Below are positions 1 through 6,361 of a DNA stretch of 8,585 nt, one piece after another (within the stretch, counting starts at the first letter, position 1; the number at the start of each line of letters is the position of its first letter). Both the position numbers and the translations under genes were made by a program. This DNA comes from Chloroflexota bacterium (GTDB lineage: Bacteria > Chloroflexota > Dehalococcoidia > SZUA-161), in the NCBI GenBank assembly GCA_003229915.1, contig QIGA01000240.1, positions 1 to 8,585 of the forward strand, given 5' to 3'. Under the pieces are notes generated by a model that saw only the letters and a program-made list of their open reading frames with translations, had not been told where the DNA came from and did not search any database.

Positions 1-1181
1 GCGGCCTTCACTGCCCACAGGGAAGCTCGATGGGGGCAACCGGGGCAGTAGGTGGGCATCCTTGGGGGCAAGCTAGGTAGCGCCAGCTCATTTGCCCTCT
101 GCGCGTATGCTTCATCCCTGGTTCGGTATTCCAGCCCCTTTATGCTGGCCAGGGCTTTAGCCACCTTATCTTGATTCATTTCCCCAAATCCTGGGAGATG
201 CCCTGACTTCGCTCCGTAGACGTCGGTTGGCCCCAGCGTCTTCATCTGCTCCGCCAGGAGAATCTTTATGTTTTGCTCGAGGAAGGGGTCTGTCTCCTCA
301 ACAACAAGTATCTCGGTGGCCTGCTTCAGGTGGTCAGCGATGAATCTCTCGGGGAGAGGCCACGTCGTGCCGATTTTCAGAATTCCAACCTCTCGATCGA
401 GTCTCAATGCCGCAACCGCTTCCCGCGAGTAGAACCATCCGGTGCCACTGGTGACTATGATGAACTTTGCCTCCTCCGGGCCGGTGTACCAGTTGAACTC
501 GGATTTCTCGAACTCCTCTCGGGCCTGTTCCATTTTCTGATGCAGCGCTGAGTGTTGCATTGAAACGAAAGCACCCGCGATGTAGACTCCTTCGAAACGA
601 GCTGATCTGCTCTTGTGTGGGATCTCTCCGAGCTTAACATTGCCCCTGCTGTGGGATAGCCTGGTGACGCTCCTGATCACGCAGGGCAGGCCGAGCTTTT
701 CCGACAGCTCGAAGGCCCACTTGGTCATATCCTTGGCCTCTTGGAAGGTTGCTGGTTCCACAAGGGGCAGGTCGGCAAACTTGGCGAAGTTTCGGCTATC
801 CTGTTCGTTAGAGCTGGATATCGCCGAGGGGTCGTCGGCGGCGACAAGGACAAGGCCTCCCTTGGTGCCACTCAGATTGACCGTCATCAGGAAATCCGAG
901 CATACGTTGACGCCGTTCTGTTTCATGGCCACTATGGCCCTTAGCCCGGCGAAGGAAGCCGCTGTTGCTGCTTCCAGGGACACTATCTCGTTGGTGGACC
1001 ACTCGACATACAGACCGAAGTGTTTCGCCACACGGGCCAGGGATTCCGTAATCTCCGTGGAAGGGGTGCCAGGGTAGGAGGCGCAGAAGTCAACACCGGC
1101 TTCGATAGCTCCTCGGGCGATGGCTTCGTTGCCCATCATAAGCACGCTTTTGCCAGGCTGGCCTGTGATTAGTGTTGACAT
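1..1181 (-). CDS. iorA: Indolepyruvate-type 2-oxoacid:ferredoxin oxidoreductase alpha subunit (partial, 3' end cut by window)
   Basis: This enzyme class oxidatively decarboxylates 2-oxoacids (classically aryl pyruvates from aromatic amino acids) to acyl-CoA, passing electrons to ferredoxin; it is cytoplasmic. I translated 393 residues from ATG 1181-1179 to the window edge with no stop. Visible are the N-terminal pyrimidine-binding domain with GNEAIARGAIEAG and SYPGTPSTEI (residues 17-44), the likely TPP-activating Glu65 in EWSTNE, NEQDSR (125-130), KIGTTWPLP (269-277), and the start of the TPP domain, CPGCPHR (379-385). The rest of the TPP domain and the expected C-terminal ferredoxin domain lie beyond the left edge; the family is usually about 600 residues. 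AGGAG at 1192-1188, six bases from the ATG, sets the start and overlaps the stop of the upstream FrhB-like gene, which suggests translational coupling. The family is secure. The true substrate is not: IorA homologues also act on other 2-oxoacids. Confidence 0.93.
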   Translation of the reverse strand, partial: MSTLITGQPGKSVLMMGNEAIARGAIEAGVDFCASYPGTPSTEITESLARVAKHFGLYVEWSTNEIVSLEAATAASFAGLRAIVAMKQNGVNVCSDFLMTVNLSGTKGGLVLVAADDPSAISSSNEQDSRNFAKFADLPLVEPATFQEAKDMTKWAFELSEKLGLPCVIRSVTRLSHSRGNVKLGEIPHKSRSARFEGVYIAGAFVSMQHSALHQKMEQAREEFEKSEFNWYTGPEEAKFIIVTSGTGWFYSREAVAALRLDREVGILKIGTTWPLPERFIADHLKQATEILVVEETDPFLEQNIKILLAEQMKTLGPTDVYGAKSGHLPGFGEMNQDKVAKALASIKGLEYRTRDEAYAQRANELALPSLPPRMPTYCPGCPHRASLWAVKA

Positions 1182-1187
1182 ATCGAA

Positions 1188-1192
1188 CTCCT
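1188..1192 (-). promoter_or_regulatory. Shine-Dalgarno of iorA overlapping the upstream stop codon
   Basis: AGGAG at 1192-1188 lies six bases before the iorA ATG. Its first two bases are part of the TAG stop (1193-1191) of the FrhB-like gene. A ribosome finishing the upstream gene would therefore sit on the next start, consistent with coupled translation. Confidence 0.7.
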
Positions 1193-2294
1193 AAAGGAAA
1201 TTTCTCCTGTCAGCATCGCTCAGGCGCAAGTATAGGAGATCTGTTTCATTGCCCGTCCGCTTCACGAGCTCACTTATAGCCCTTCTTTTCTTGGTCAAAG
1301 CTGCCTCGCGCAGGTGGGCCAGTCTTGCCTCATCCAGAGGCCTGGTTTCAACTATTCCATCTGCCTTTGCCTTTGCAATGAGCTGCTCCCCCACCGCGGT
1401 TCTAACCATCAAGGTGTTCCAGTCCTCCATTCCCTCCACCATACCTACCGAGATGTCAGCCAATTCTGAGGTCATGTCGAAGCAGACATTGCAGGCTGGC
1501 TTGATCGACCCTCGTATTTCATCCAAGGGGAATTCTATGGTGCCTTCTTTGGTATGCACCACCAGGGTGTTGGCCGGCGGAGGGGGAATATCGATTCGCT
1601 TGACAGATGATGGGTCGACCTTCCTCCTGAGGAACTCGGAGAAACCCTTGTAGGACAGCGCCCAAGTGCAGAAAAGCCCGATGGCGAGCTTCACCTCTTT
1701 GGCTCCGGTTTGGTGTTGGGATGCCTGCATCTTCCTCAGGGCCAGAATCTGACACGGGATGCCCACCACGCCGATGGCACCCCGAGGCTGCTTTGTCGCT
1801 TTATTCAGCTCTGCCAGAGTGGCGGAAGGGACATAGTTCGAGCCGGCGCATTCGAGCACCTGTGAGCTTTCTTCCACCAGCGCTGAAGTGGGCATAAGCC
1901 CCGTGTCGAAGGGCTTTGTAAGTACCGCAGAGCCTATCTCTCCTGTGCTCAGGGCATATGTCATGAGGGCGGAAACGACTCCTCCATACTGAGCACGGCT
2001 GCGGATGTCGCTATCCCTTGCCTGCGCCATCTCAATGGAGAGATACGACCCGAGGGAGGAATCGGAGCGTTCCTCGCCAAATATGATCCGATCCAGGGCG
2101 GCAACATCGGTGGGGGTTCGAGGGCAGAAGTCATAGCATTGCCCTTCAGCGATGCCACAGGGCTCGATCACGGCCACGCGATCCTTAACTACCTTGATGT
2201 AAGGACAGATGTTCACACAAGCGCCACAACTGGTGCATAGACCAGCATTGAGAACCTCTTTCTCCAGGTCCGAGGAACCTTTACCTGCTGTCAT
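1191..2294 (-). CDS. Coenzyme F420 hydrogenase/dehydrogenase beta subunit family (FrhB-like) iron-sulfur flavoprotein
   Basis: FrhB-family proteins bind FAD and 4Fe-4S clusters and exchange electrons between F420 or another acceptor and partner oxidoreductases. From the ATG at 2294 the protein has 367 residues. An N-terminal ferredoxin region carries CxxCxxCxxxCP (C20, C23, C26, C30) and a reduced second set (C46, C53, C57). The FrhB core follows: QYGGVVSAL near 102-110, GIPCQ at 178-182, LFC at 207-209, and a late CNVCxDxxxxxADIxxG motif with C268 and C271. A TTG six bases upstream would give 369 residues, but it abuts AAGGGGG (2307-2301), which is spaced six bases from the ATG, so I prefer the ATG. 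The stop is nine bases before the IorA-like gene, so the two are probably co-expressed and perhaps partners. Use of F420 itself is not shown; many members in organisms lacking F420 use ferredoxin or NAD(P)H. Confidence 0.88.
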   Translation of the reverse strand: MTAGKGSSDLEKEVLNAGLCTSCGACVNICPYIKVVKDRVAVIEPCGIAEGQCYDFCPRTPTDVAALDRIIFGEERSDSSLGSYLSIEMAQARDSDIRSRAQYGGVVSALMTYALSTGEIGSAVLTKPFDTGLMPTSALVEESSQVLECAGSNYVPSATLAELNKATKQPRGAIGVVGIPCQILALRKMQASQHQTGAKEVKLAIGLFCTWALSYKGFSEFLRRKVDPSSVKRIDIPPPPANTLVVHTKEGTIEFPLDEIRGSIKPACNVCFDMTSELADISVGMVEGMEDWNTLMVRTAVGEQLIAKAKADGIVETRPLDEARLAHLREAALTKKRRAISELVKRTGNETDLLYLRLSDADRRNFL

Positions 2295-2322
2295 CAACAA
2301 CCCCCTTAGTGCCTCTACTTAC

Positions 2323-2336
2323 ATCATACCGTATGA
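2323..2336 (-). promoter_or_regulatory. Candidate -10 box with overlapping palindromic operator upstream of the FrhB-like gene
   Basis: On the minus strand TATGAT (2328-2323) matches five of six bases of a TATAAT -10 box and would place transcription start about 20 bases before the ATG at 2294. No good -35 box sits 16-18 bases upstream; the best, GCGTCA, matches three of six. The perfect inverted repeat TCATAC-C-GTATGA (2324-2336) overlaps the box, which is where a repressor site would be expected. The palindrome is seen directly; promoter and operator functions are inferred. Confidence 0.3.
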
Positions 2337-2448
2337 GTTTCTAGTCTGACGCTATTTGCCCTGCCATGGTTCAGCACTGATATGGTGGGCGGGGTGAAAC
2401 GCAACCCGCCAACCCGTTCTTCTATGTCAGCGCCTATTAGAACCCTCG

Positions 2449-2506
2449 GTAGCGTCGTGACTCCGTCACGACGGAATATTCGTTGCCACTTCTGTGGCAA
2501 CGCTAC
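2449..2506. repeat. Two-hairpin palindromic element (REP/MITE-like)
   Basis: Two perfect hairpins sit side by side. The first has arms CGTCGTGA (2453-2460) and TCACGACG (2466-2473) around a five-base loop. The second has arms CGTTGCCAC (2481-2489) and GTGGCAACG (2494-2502) around TTCT. They are separated by the palindrome GAATATTC (2474-2481) and enclosed by GTAGCG (2449-2454) paired with CGCTAC (2501-2506). The whole 58 bases is thus nearly symmetric, resembling paired REP units (BIME-like) or a small non-autonomous element. There is no T-run on either side. That it is multi-copy in the genome is inferred from its form only. Confidence 0.65.
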
Positions 2507-2563
2507 AGTCTTTCAAGGCCATGATGTGTTCCGTGGCGCTGACCTCCGGACATGAAATCCGCT

Positions 2564-2599
2564 GAGATTGCTTTGTCGCGGCCGCTCCTCGCAACGACG
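2564..2599. repeat. Imperfect palindrome resembling a dispersed intergenic repeat
   Basis: The segment starts GAGATTGC and ends GCAACGACG with a GC-rich GCGGCCGC centre. Read on the minus strand it begins CGTCGTTGCGAGGAGCG and ends CAAAGCAATCTC. From memory this closely resembles a short palindromic repeat dispersed between genes in several bacterial lineages, usually starting GTCATTGCGAGGAGCG. It lies just downstream of the CoA-transferase stop (2614). One copy only is seen in this window, so repeat status rests on recognition rather than on the window itself. Confidence 0.55.
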
Positions 2600-2613
2600 T
2601 GGAAGTATATCTA

Positions 2614-4092
2614 TCACAGCTCGATCTCCTTCAAGTCTGGGGTGATGATAAGCTTGGGCTCGGTTAACGCCTGCACCTCGTCAGCCGTCCAGCCTGGGGC
2701 TACCTCCTTTAGCACGAGCCCCTCCGGTGTAACCTCGATCACGGCCAGGTCGGTTACGACCAGGTCCACACACTCCCTGGCGGTGAGGGGGTAGGAGCAC
2801 TCCTTCACTATTTTGGGCTTCCCTTCCTTATTGGTATGCTCCATGGTTATGATAACCCTTTTTGCGCCTACGGCCAGATCCATTCCGCCGCCTATGGTGC
2901 CGGTGAGGGCATCCCCCGTGGCGTTCCAATTCGCCAGGTCACCCTTCTCCGAAACCTGGAGCCCTCCGAGAATGGTCACCAGACGGCCGCCTCTTATCAT
3001 GGCGAAAGAGGTGAGGAGATCGAAAACAGCCATGCCGGGCACGGGGGTGAAGAACCTTGCTCCCGCATCCACGTAGTGAAACTCTGCCTTCTCTATCTCA
3101 TCCTCCAACACCAAGGGCCCATAGCCCAGAGCGCCGTTCTCTGACTGGAAAATTATGCCCTCGGGTATATGAAGGGCACAGAGATTCGGTATGCCTATGC
3201 CGAGATTGGCGTAGTCGCTATCCTTCAGTTCCTTCGCCGCTCTCATCGCGATGACGTCCCTGTCAAGTCTCGTCTTTCTCCCCTCAGCCTGCGCCAGATC
3301 AGGGCTTTCGTCGATGCACTCGCCCTTGAATAGCATCTTGCGGGCGATGTCAATGCCTCCGAATTTGTTGATCATGTCCCTTCTTTTGCGCTCAGTGCCC
3401 AAACCATCCTCAGGTATTTGCACGATGCGGTCAATGAATACCCCCGGGGTGACTACATGCTCGGGGTCGATTCCTCCCACCTCTACTATCTCATCCACCT
3501 CGGCGATGGTAACCCTGGCCGCCATCGCCATCGCCGGCTGGTCAGTCCTGTATGTTCCACGATATACGAGATTGCCCAGTTTGTCCGCCTTGTAGCCTCT
3601 GATGAATGCGTAGTCGGGCCTTATCGGCTCTTCGAGCAAGTATTCCTTGCCAGCGATAGTCCTGGTCTCCTTACCTTCCGCCAGAATCGTGCCCACGCCG
3701 ACTGGGTTGAAGAAACCACCGAGGCCAGCAGCGCCAGCATACAGTCTTGAAGCTAACGTCCCATGGGTGCTGAGCTCTACCTCCAATCCCCTTGCGACGT
3801 ATTCCTTAACAAATGCCCCCGCGCCCAGTTGCCGCACACCCACGACAGCCGCTATCAGCTTCTTCAACTGGGGAAGCAGGGCAGTGGGCGTAATAGCTTC
3901 CTCCTCGCTGAAGACGGGCATAGGGAAGAAGTTGTGGCTGATGACTGTGAGGTCTTTCACGCCTTTTCTCTTGACCGCTGCGATCAGGTTCTGAGCGGTG
4001 CCGGGGACCCCCCAGCACTCCATGGCGATGGAGTCGCCATCGGTGATATCAGCGATCGCCTCATCGAAGCTGCTCAACACCTTGTTCAACAT
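2614..4092 (-). CDS. Fused two-domain 3-oxoacid (SCOT-type) CoA-transferase
   Basis: Family I CoA-transferases move CoA between carboxylic acids (such as succinate, acetate, acetoacetate) through an enzyme glutamyl-CoA intermediate. This 492-residue protein joins the alpha domain (about 1-245) and the beta domain (about 278-485), which many bacteria encode as two genes. Alpha-domain landmarks are GVPGTAQNLI (28-37) and GGFFNPVGVGT (125-135). The beta domain carries ANLGIGIP (295-302), the catalytic SENG motif with Glu318, and LQVSEKGDLANW (378-389) as in SCOT, then a GGGMDL segment and MEHT. Its order matches succinyl-CoA:3-oxoacid CoA-transferase better than the longer propionate CoA-transferases. 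The start is fixed by an in-frame TAG 12 bases upstream; AAGGAG (4110-4105) is 12 bases away, rather far. It lies between the 4Fe-4S protein and the FrhB-like gene, so it probably activates an acid of this pathway, but the substrate cannot be read from sequence. Confidence 0.92.
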   Translation of the reverse strand: MLNKVLSSFDEAIADITDGDSIAMECWGVPGTAQNLIAAVKRKGVKDLTVISHNFFPMPVFSEEEAITPTALLPQLKKLIAAVVGVRQLGAGAFVKEYVARGLEVELSTHGTLASRLYAGAAGLGGFFNPVGVGTILAEGKETRTIAGKEYLLEEPIRPDYAFIRGYKADKLGNLVYRGTYRTDQPAMAMAARVTIAEVDEIVEVGGIDPEHVVTPGVFIDRIVQIPEDGLGTERKRRDMINKFGGIDIARKMLFKGECIDESPDLAQAEGRKTRLDRDVIAMRAAKELKDSDYANLGIGIPNLCALHIPEGIIFQSENGALGYGPLVLEDEIEKAEFHYVDAGARFFTPVPGMAVFDLLTSFAMIRGGRLVTILGGLQVSEKGDLANWNATGDALTGTIGGGMDLAVGAKRVIITMEHTNKEGKPKIVKECSYPLTARECVDLVVTDLAVIEVTPEGLVLKEVAPGWTADEVQALTEPKLIITPDLKEIEL

Positions 4093-4213
4093 ATGTACTA
4101 TCTACTCCTTCCCGCTCGCCTTCTCCATTCTGGCGTTCCCTGACCCTTAGAGACCGCTGCCTCCCCCAATTTCAATCCGATACTCCGGAGGAGGCTCAAG
4201 ACGTTGGTCGCTG

Positions 4214-5293
4214 TCACGCAGGAATATGTTCTGGCGGTCTTACCAGGTGCATTCTCAGGGCTTCAGGCTCACAGACCAGGGTGCACACCCCACAGCCCCA
4301 GCATTTCCCGGGGTCGACCATGGCCTCCAACCGCTTGGAGCCCTCTGTCTTCCGCATCTCAATGGCGTCAAACTGGCACCGGTCTATGCAATCCTGGCAC
4401 CCGTTGCACAGCCCTGGGTCAACGCGAGCCTCGTAACGACTCTTGGCGAAGACCTGGTCGTTCGGCACCTGACGTATGTCAGCAGCGTGCCAGATGGTGC
4501 AACAGCATCGGCAGCAGCTACACAACGCATAGGGTTGAGCCGCTTCGATTTTGGAGTGGTTCATCCATTGATGTACCAATCCCTCGTCTTCATTCCTGTC
4601 AATGATGGCCATGGCTTCATCCACCGATATACGCCGCCCGTGCCCTCTGCTCAGGGAGTACTCAGCCGATTTGGCGAACTGCAAGCAATTGGCATCGGAG
4701 TCTGATTTGCGGCAGGGATTGCCTATTACCTTCTTGTGTTTGCGGCACGAGCATGAGACGACCGTGATCAAGGGCTGGACCCTCACGATCTCTCTTGGGT
4801 CTTCCTGGGGCATGATCTCAGGGCTATCCAGTATGGCCTGATATGCTGGTACAATCCTCAGGCCATTGATGCCCATTGCTGCGAGGTTGCGCCACCGTTC
4901 GGCGGTCATGTCGGCGTAGTCCGTTTTCTTCCAGTCTTCCCACAAATGGAAGAGCTCTTTCATCTCCTCCTCGGTGTATATATCCAGGCCCACCAAGGAC
5001 TCGGTCACTTCCCATAGCCGTTCGGCGTATTTGCAGAACATATAGTAGTCAGGGGTCTTGTAGTCCTTGGGAACGACCACACCCTTTCGATGCAGCTCTT
5101 CGAGGGTTTCCTTCACTGTGGCCAGCTCCAGGCCGCTTCTTTGGGCCACTTCTTCGGGGGAGCCTGGCAATAGGGCTACCATCTCAGCCTGCGTCGGCGT
5201 CAGGAGGAACCGCAGCACGCGAAGGTACGGCTGAGACTTGCCGAAGCCGTGCCTCTCAGCCAGGAGCGTGTGGGCATTGCCATATTCGGCCAT
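4214..5293 (-). CDS. Winged-helix / multi-cluster 4Fe-4S ferredoxin-type protein
   Basis: A 359-residue cytoplasmic protein of a family that I recognise from anaerobes but that has no assigned reaction. Residues about 25-75 look like a winged helix (SPEEVAQRSG, then LATVKETLEELHRKGVVV). The middle holds CSCR with C181 and C183, then C194 and C203, followed by GHGRRISVDEAMAI and the dense CSCCRCCC (258-265). The C-terminus has two ferredoxin motifs, C296/C299/C302/C306 and C331/C334/C337/C341, enough for two 4Fe-4S clusters. The first ends CQ and the second CEP, so the usual CP proline is lacking or displaced. AAGGAG (5305-5300), six bases from the ATG, supports the start. No signal peptide or membrane segment is seen. 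It may be an electron carrier for the neighbouring oxidoreductases or a redox-sensing regulator; the sequence does not decide. Confidence 0.85.
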   Translation of the reverse strand: MAEYGNAHTLLAERHGFGKSQPYLRVLRFLLTPTQAEMVALLPGSPEEVAQRSGLELATVKETLEELHRKGVVVPKDYKTPDYYMFCKYAERLWEVTESLVGLDIYTEEEMKELFHLWEDWKKTDYADMTAERWRNLAAMGINGLRIVPAYQAILDSPEIMPQEDPREIVRVQPLITVVSCSCRKHKKVIGNPCRKSDSDANCLQFAKSAEYSLSRGHGRRISVDEAMAIIDRNEDEGLVHQWMNHSKIEAAQPYALCSCCRCCCTIWHAADIRQVPNDQVFAKSRYEARVDPGLCNGCQDCIDRCQFDAIEMRKTEGSKRLEAMVDPGKCWGCGVCTLVCEPEALRMHLVRPPEHIPA

Positions 5294-5430
5294 CTCTTTC
5301 TCCTTCCCTGTTCATACGCGTCCGATACTATTCCGGGAGAGTGTCCGCAAACTCAGCAAAACAGGGATATCCCGGAGCATCTGCTCTAGGTACAGTTTGA
5401 ACCTACCCGTAATTCTCAGACGGGCTCCTG

Positions 5431-5447
5431 GGGCGACACCATCGCCC
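5431..5447. other. Small hairpin in the 227-base gap between the TIM-barrel and 4Fe-4S genes
   Basis: GGGCGA (5431-5436) and TCGCCC (5442-5447) form a perfect six-base stem with a five-base loop. A weaker five-base stem, GCTCT/AGAGC, lies at 5475-5487. No T-run follows on the minus strand, so neither is a convincing intrinsic terminator. The gap (5294-5520) shows no convincing promoter or gene, but its length suggests an attenuation or processing point between the two halves of the locus. Confidence 0.35.
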
Positions 5448-5520
5448 TGTTCTACTCGTGAAGCCTTTGTTGTTGCTCTCGAAGAGCGCTTGCCGTCGAG
5501 GTGGGAGACGGTGGAGAGCT

Positions 5521-6360
5521 TCAACGCTTCTTCAGTTGAAAGCCTTTGAACGACCTCACAACTTCGGTAACCGCTTTTTCGACGGGTATCCTTTCGATGC
5601 TTGAGGCTCCGACGAAGCCCACTGCCTCGGTATGGTCATAGAGATACCCGGTATCCTCAGGGGTTGCAATTGGCCCGCCGTGAGCAAGGCAGATGATATC
5701 GGGGTTCACGCCCTTGGTGGCATCAATTATCTTCTGCACGGCAGCAGCGGCATCCTCAAGAGGTGCCGCAAGCGTGTCAAAACCAACAAGCCCCCCAGCA
5801 GTGCCTCCCGCATGGGGAACCATGCAGTCCACTCCTGCCTCGGCCATCGCCCGTGCGTCCTCCGGAAAGAACACGTAGGCCATGGTAAATATGCCCATAT
5901 TTCGAGCAACCCGGATCAGCTCAATCTCTCGAGAGAACCCTATACCCTCAGATTCTCTGTTCTGACGCCAGGTTTCGTCCGCAAAAAAGCCATATGTGGG
6001 GAAGTTGATTATACCAGAGAATCCGCTATCGGCGAACGTTTTCACCAGCTCGGACAGGTCCCTGCCGAGAGGAGGCTCGGTGGCATCGATGCCAGCGATG
6101 ATCGGTGTGTCCTGCACCACATTGTTTATTTCCTCGAACATCTCCAGGGTTACCGCATTCGAATTCTCGACCAGGGTGGTCTGGAGCCCCCTTATCCGTG
6201 CCTTCCCTGAGCTATAGACCATTATCAGATCGGCTCCTCCAAGCTCGGCGCACTTGGCTATGATACCCGCGCTGCTGCCAGCGGCGATGATCGGCTTTCC
6301 CTCCTCACTGGTTTTCCTGAGCCTTGCCAGGATCTCCTCCCTGGAGAATCCTCTTCCCAT
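5521..6360 (-). CDS. TIM-barrel phosphoenolpyruvate hydrolase-like protein (Tm-1 C-terminal domain homologue)
   Basis: A complete 279-residue protein of the family annotated as PEP hydrolase-like or TIM-barrel signal-transduction protein; its biochemical role is not firmly established. Landmarks are GSSAGIIAKCAELGGADL (28-45), GIINFPTYGFFAD (116-128), HAGGTAGG (183-190), HGGPIATPEDTGYLY (227-241) and GFVGASSIERIPVE (248-261), an order of beta-strand-end glycine loops typical of a phosphate-binding TIM barrel. The start at 6360 is one base after the stop of the UPF0261 gene, with GGGAGG (6374-6369) eight bases before the ATG, so the two are almost certainly co-translated. In plant and fungal Tm-1-like proteins this domain is fused behind the UPF0261 domain, which argues that the two products act together. 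The reaction here is unknown; the 'PEP hydrolase' name should not be taken as its activity. Confidence 0.87.
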   Translation of the reverse strand: MGRGFSREEILARLRKTSEEGKPIIAAGSSAGIIAKCAELGGADLIMVYSSGKARIRGLQTTLVENSNAVTLEMFEEINNVVQDTPIIAGIDATEPPLGRDLSELVKTFADSGFSGIINFPTYGFFADETWRQNRESEGIGFSREIELIRVARNMGIFTMAYVFFPEDARAMAEAGVDCMVPHAGGTAGGLVGFDTLAAPLEDAAAAVQKIIDATKGVNPDIICLAHGGPIATPEDTGYLYDHTEAVGFVGASSIERIPVEKAVTEVVRSFKGFQLKKR

Positions 6361-6361
6361 C

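Larger units (their letters stand above)
2295..2613. other. 319-base intergenic region between the CoA-transferase and FrhB-like genes
   Basis: No credible gene was found here. From high to low coordinates it holds an imperfect palindrome (2564-2599), a two-hairpin palindromic element (2449-2506), a GC-rich inverted repeat GGCGGG/CCCGCC (2388-2393 with 2405-2410, 11-base loop), then a candidate promoter with an operator-like palindrome (2323-2336) and the Shine-Dalgarno AAGGGGG (2307-2301). None of the hairpins is followed by a T-run on the minus strand, so a classical intrinsic terminator is not supported. The length and the promoter-like sequence suggest that the FrhB-iorA pair can be transcribed separately from the genes upstream. 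Confidence 0.6.

Noticed and set aside
2295..2300. TTG at 2300 as the start of the FrhB-like gene
   Set aside because: It directly abuts the AAGGGGG Shine-Dalgarno with no spacer, whereas the ATG at 2294 has a six-base spacer.
2388..2410. GGCGGG/CCCGCC inverted repeat as an intrinsic terminator after the CoA-transferase gene
   Set aside because: The loop is 11 bases, the stem only six, and no T-run follows on the minus strand.
4093..4213. Promoter or short peptide gene between the 4Fe-4S and CoA-transferase genes
   Set aside because: No -35/-10 pair is convincing, and the only short frame near the Shine-Dalgarno encodes eight residues.
5312..5524. 70-codon minus-strand frame with a TTG start overlapping the stop of the TIM-barrel gene
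   Set aside because: The start is TTG, the translation resembles no family, and it has no domain-like pattern. It is more likely readthrough of the intergenic gap.
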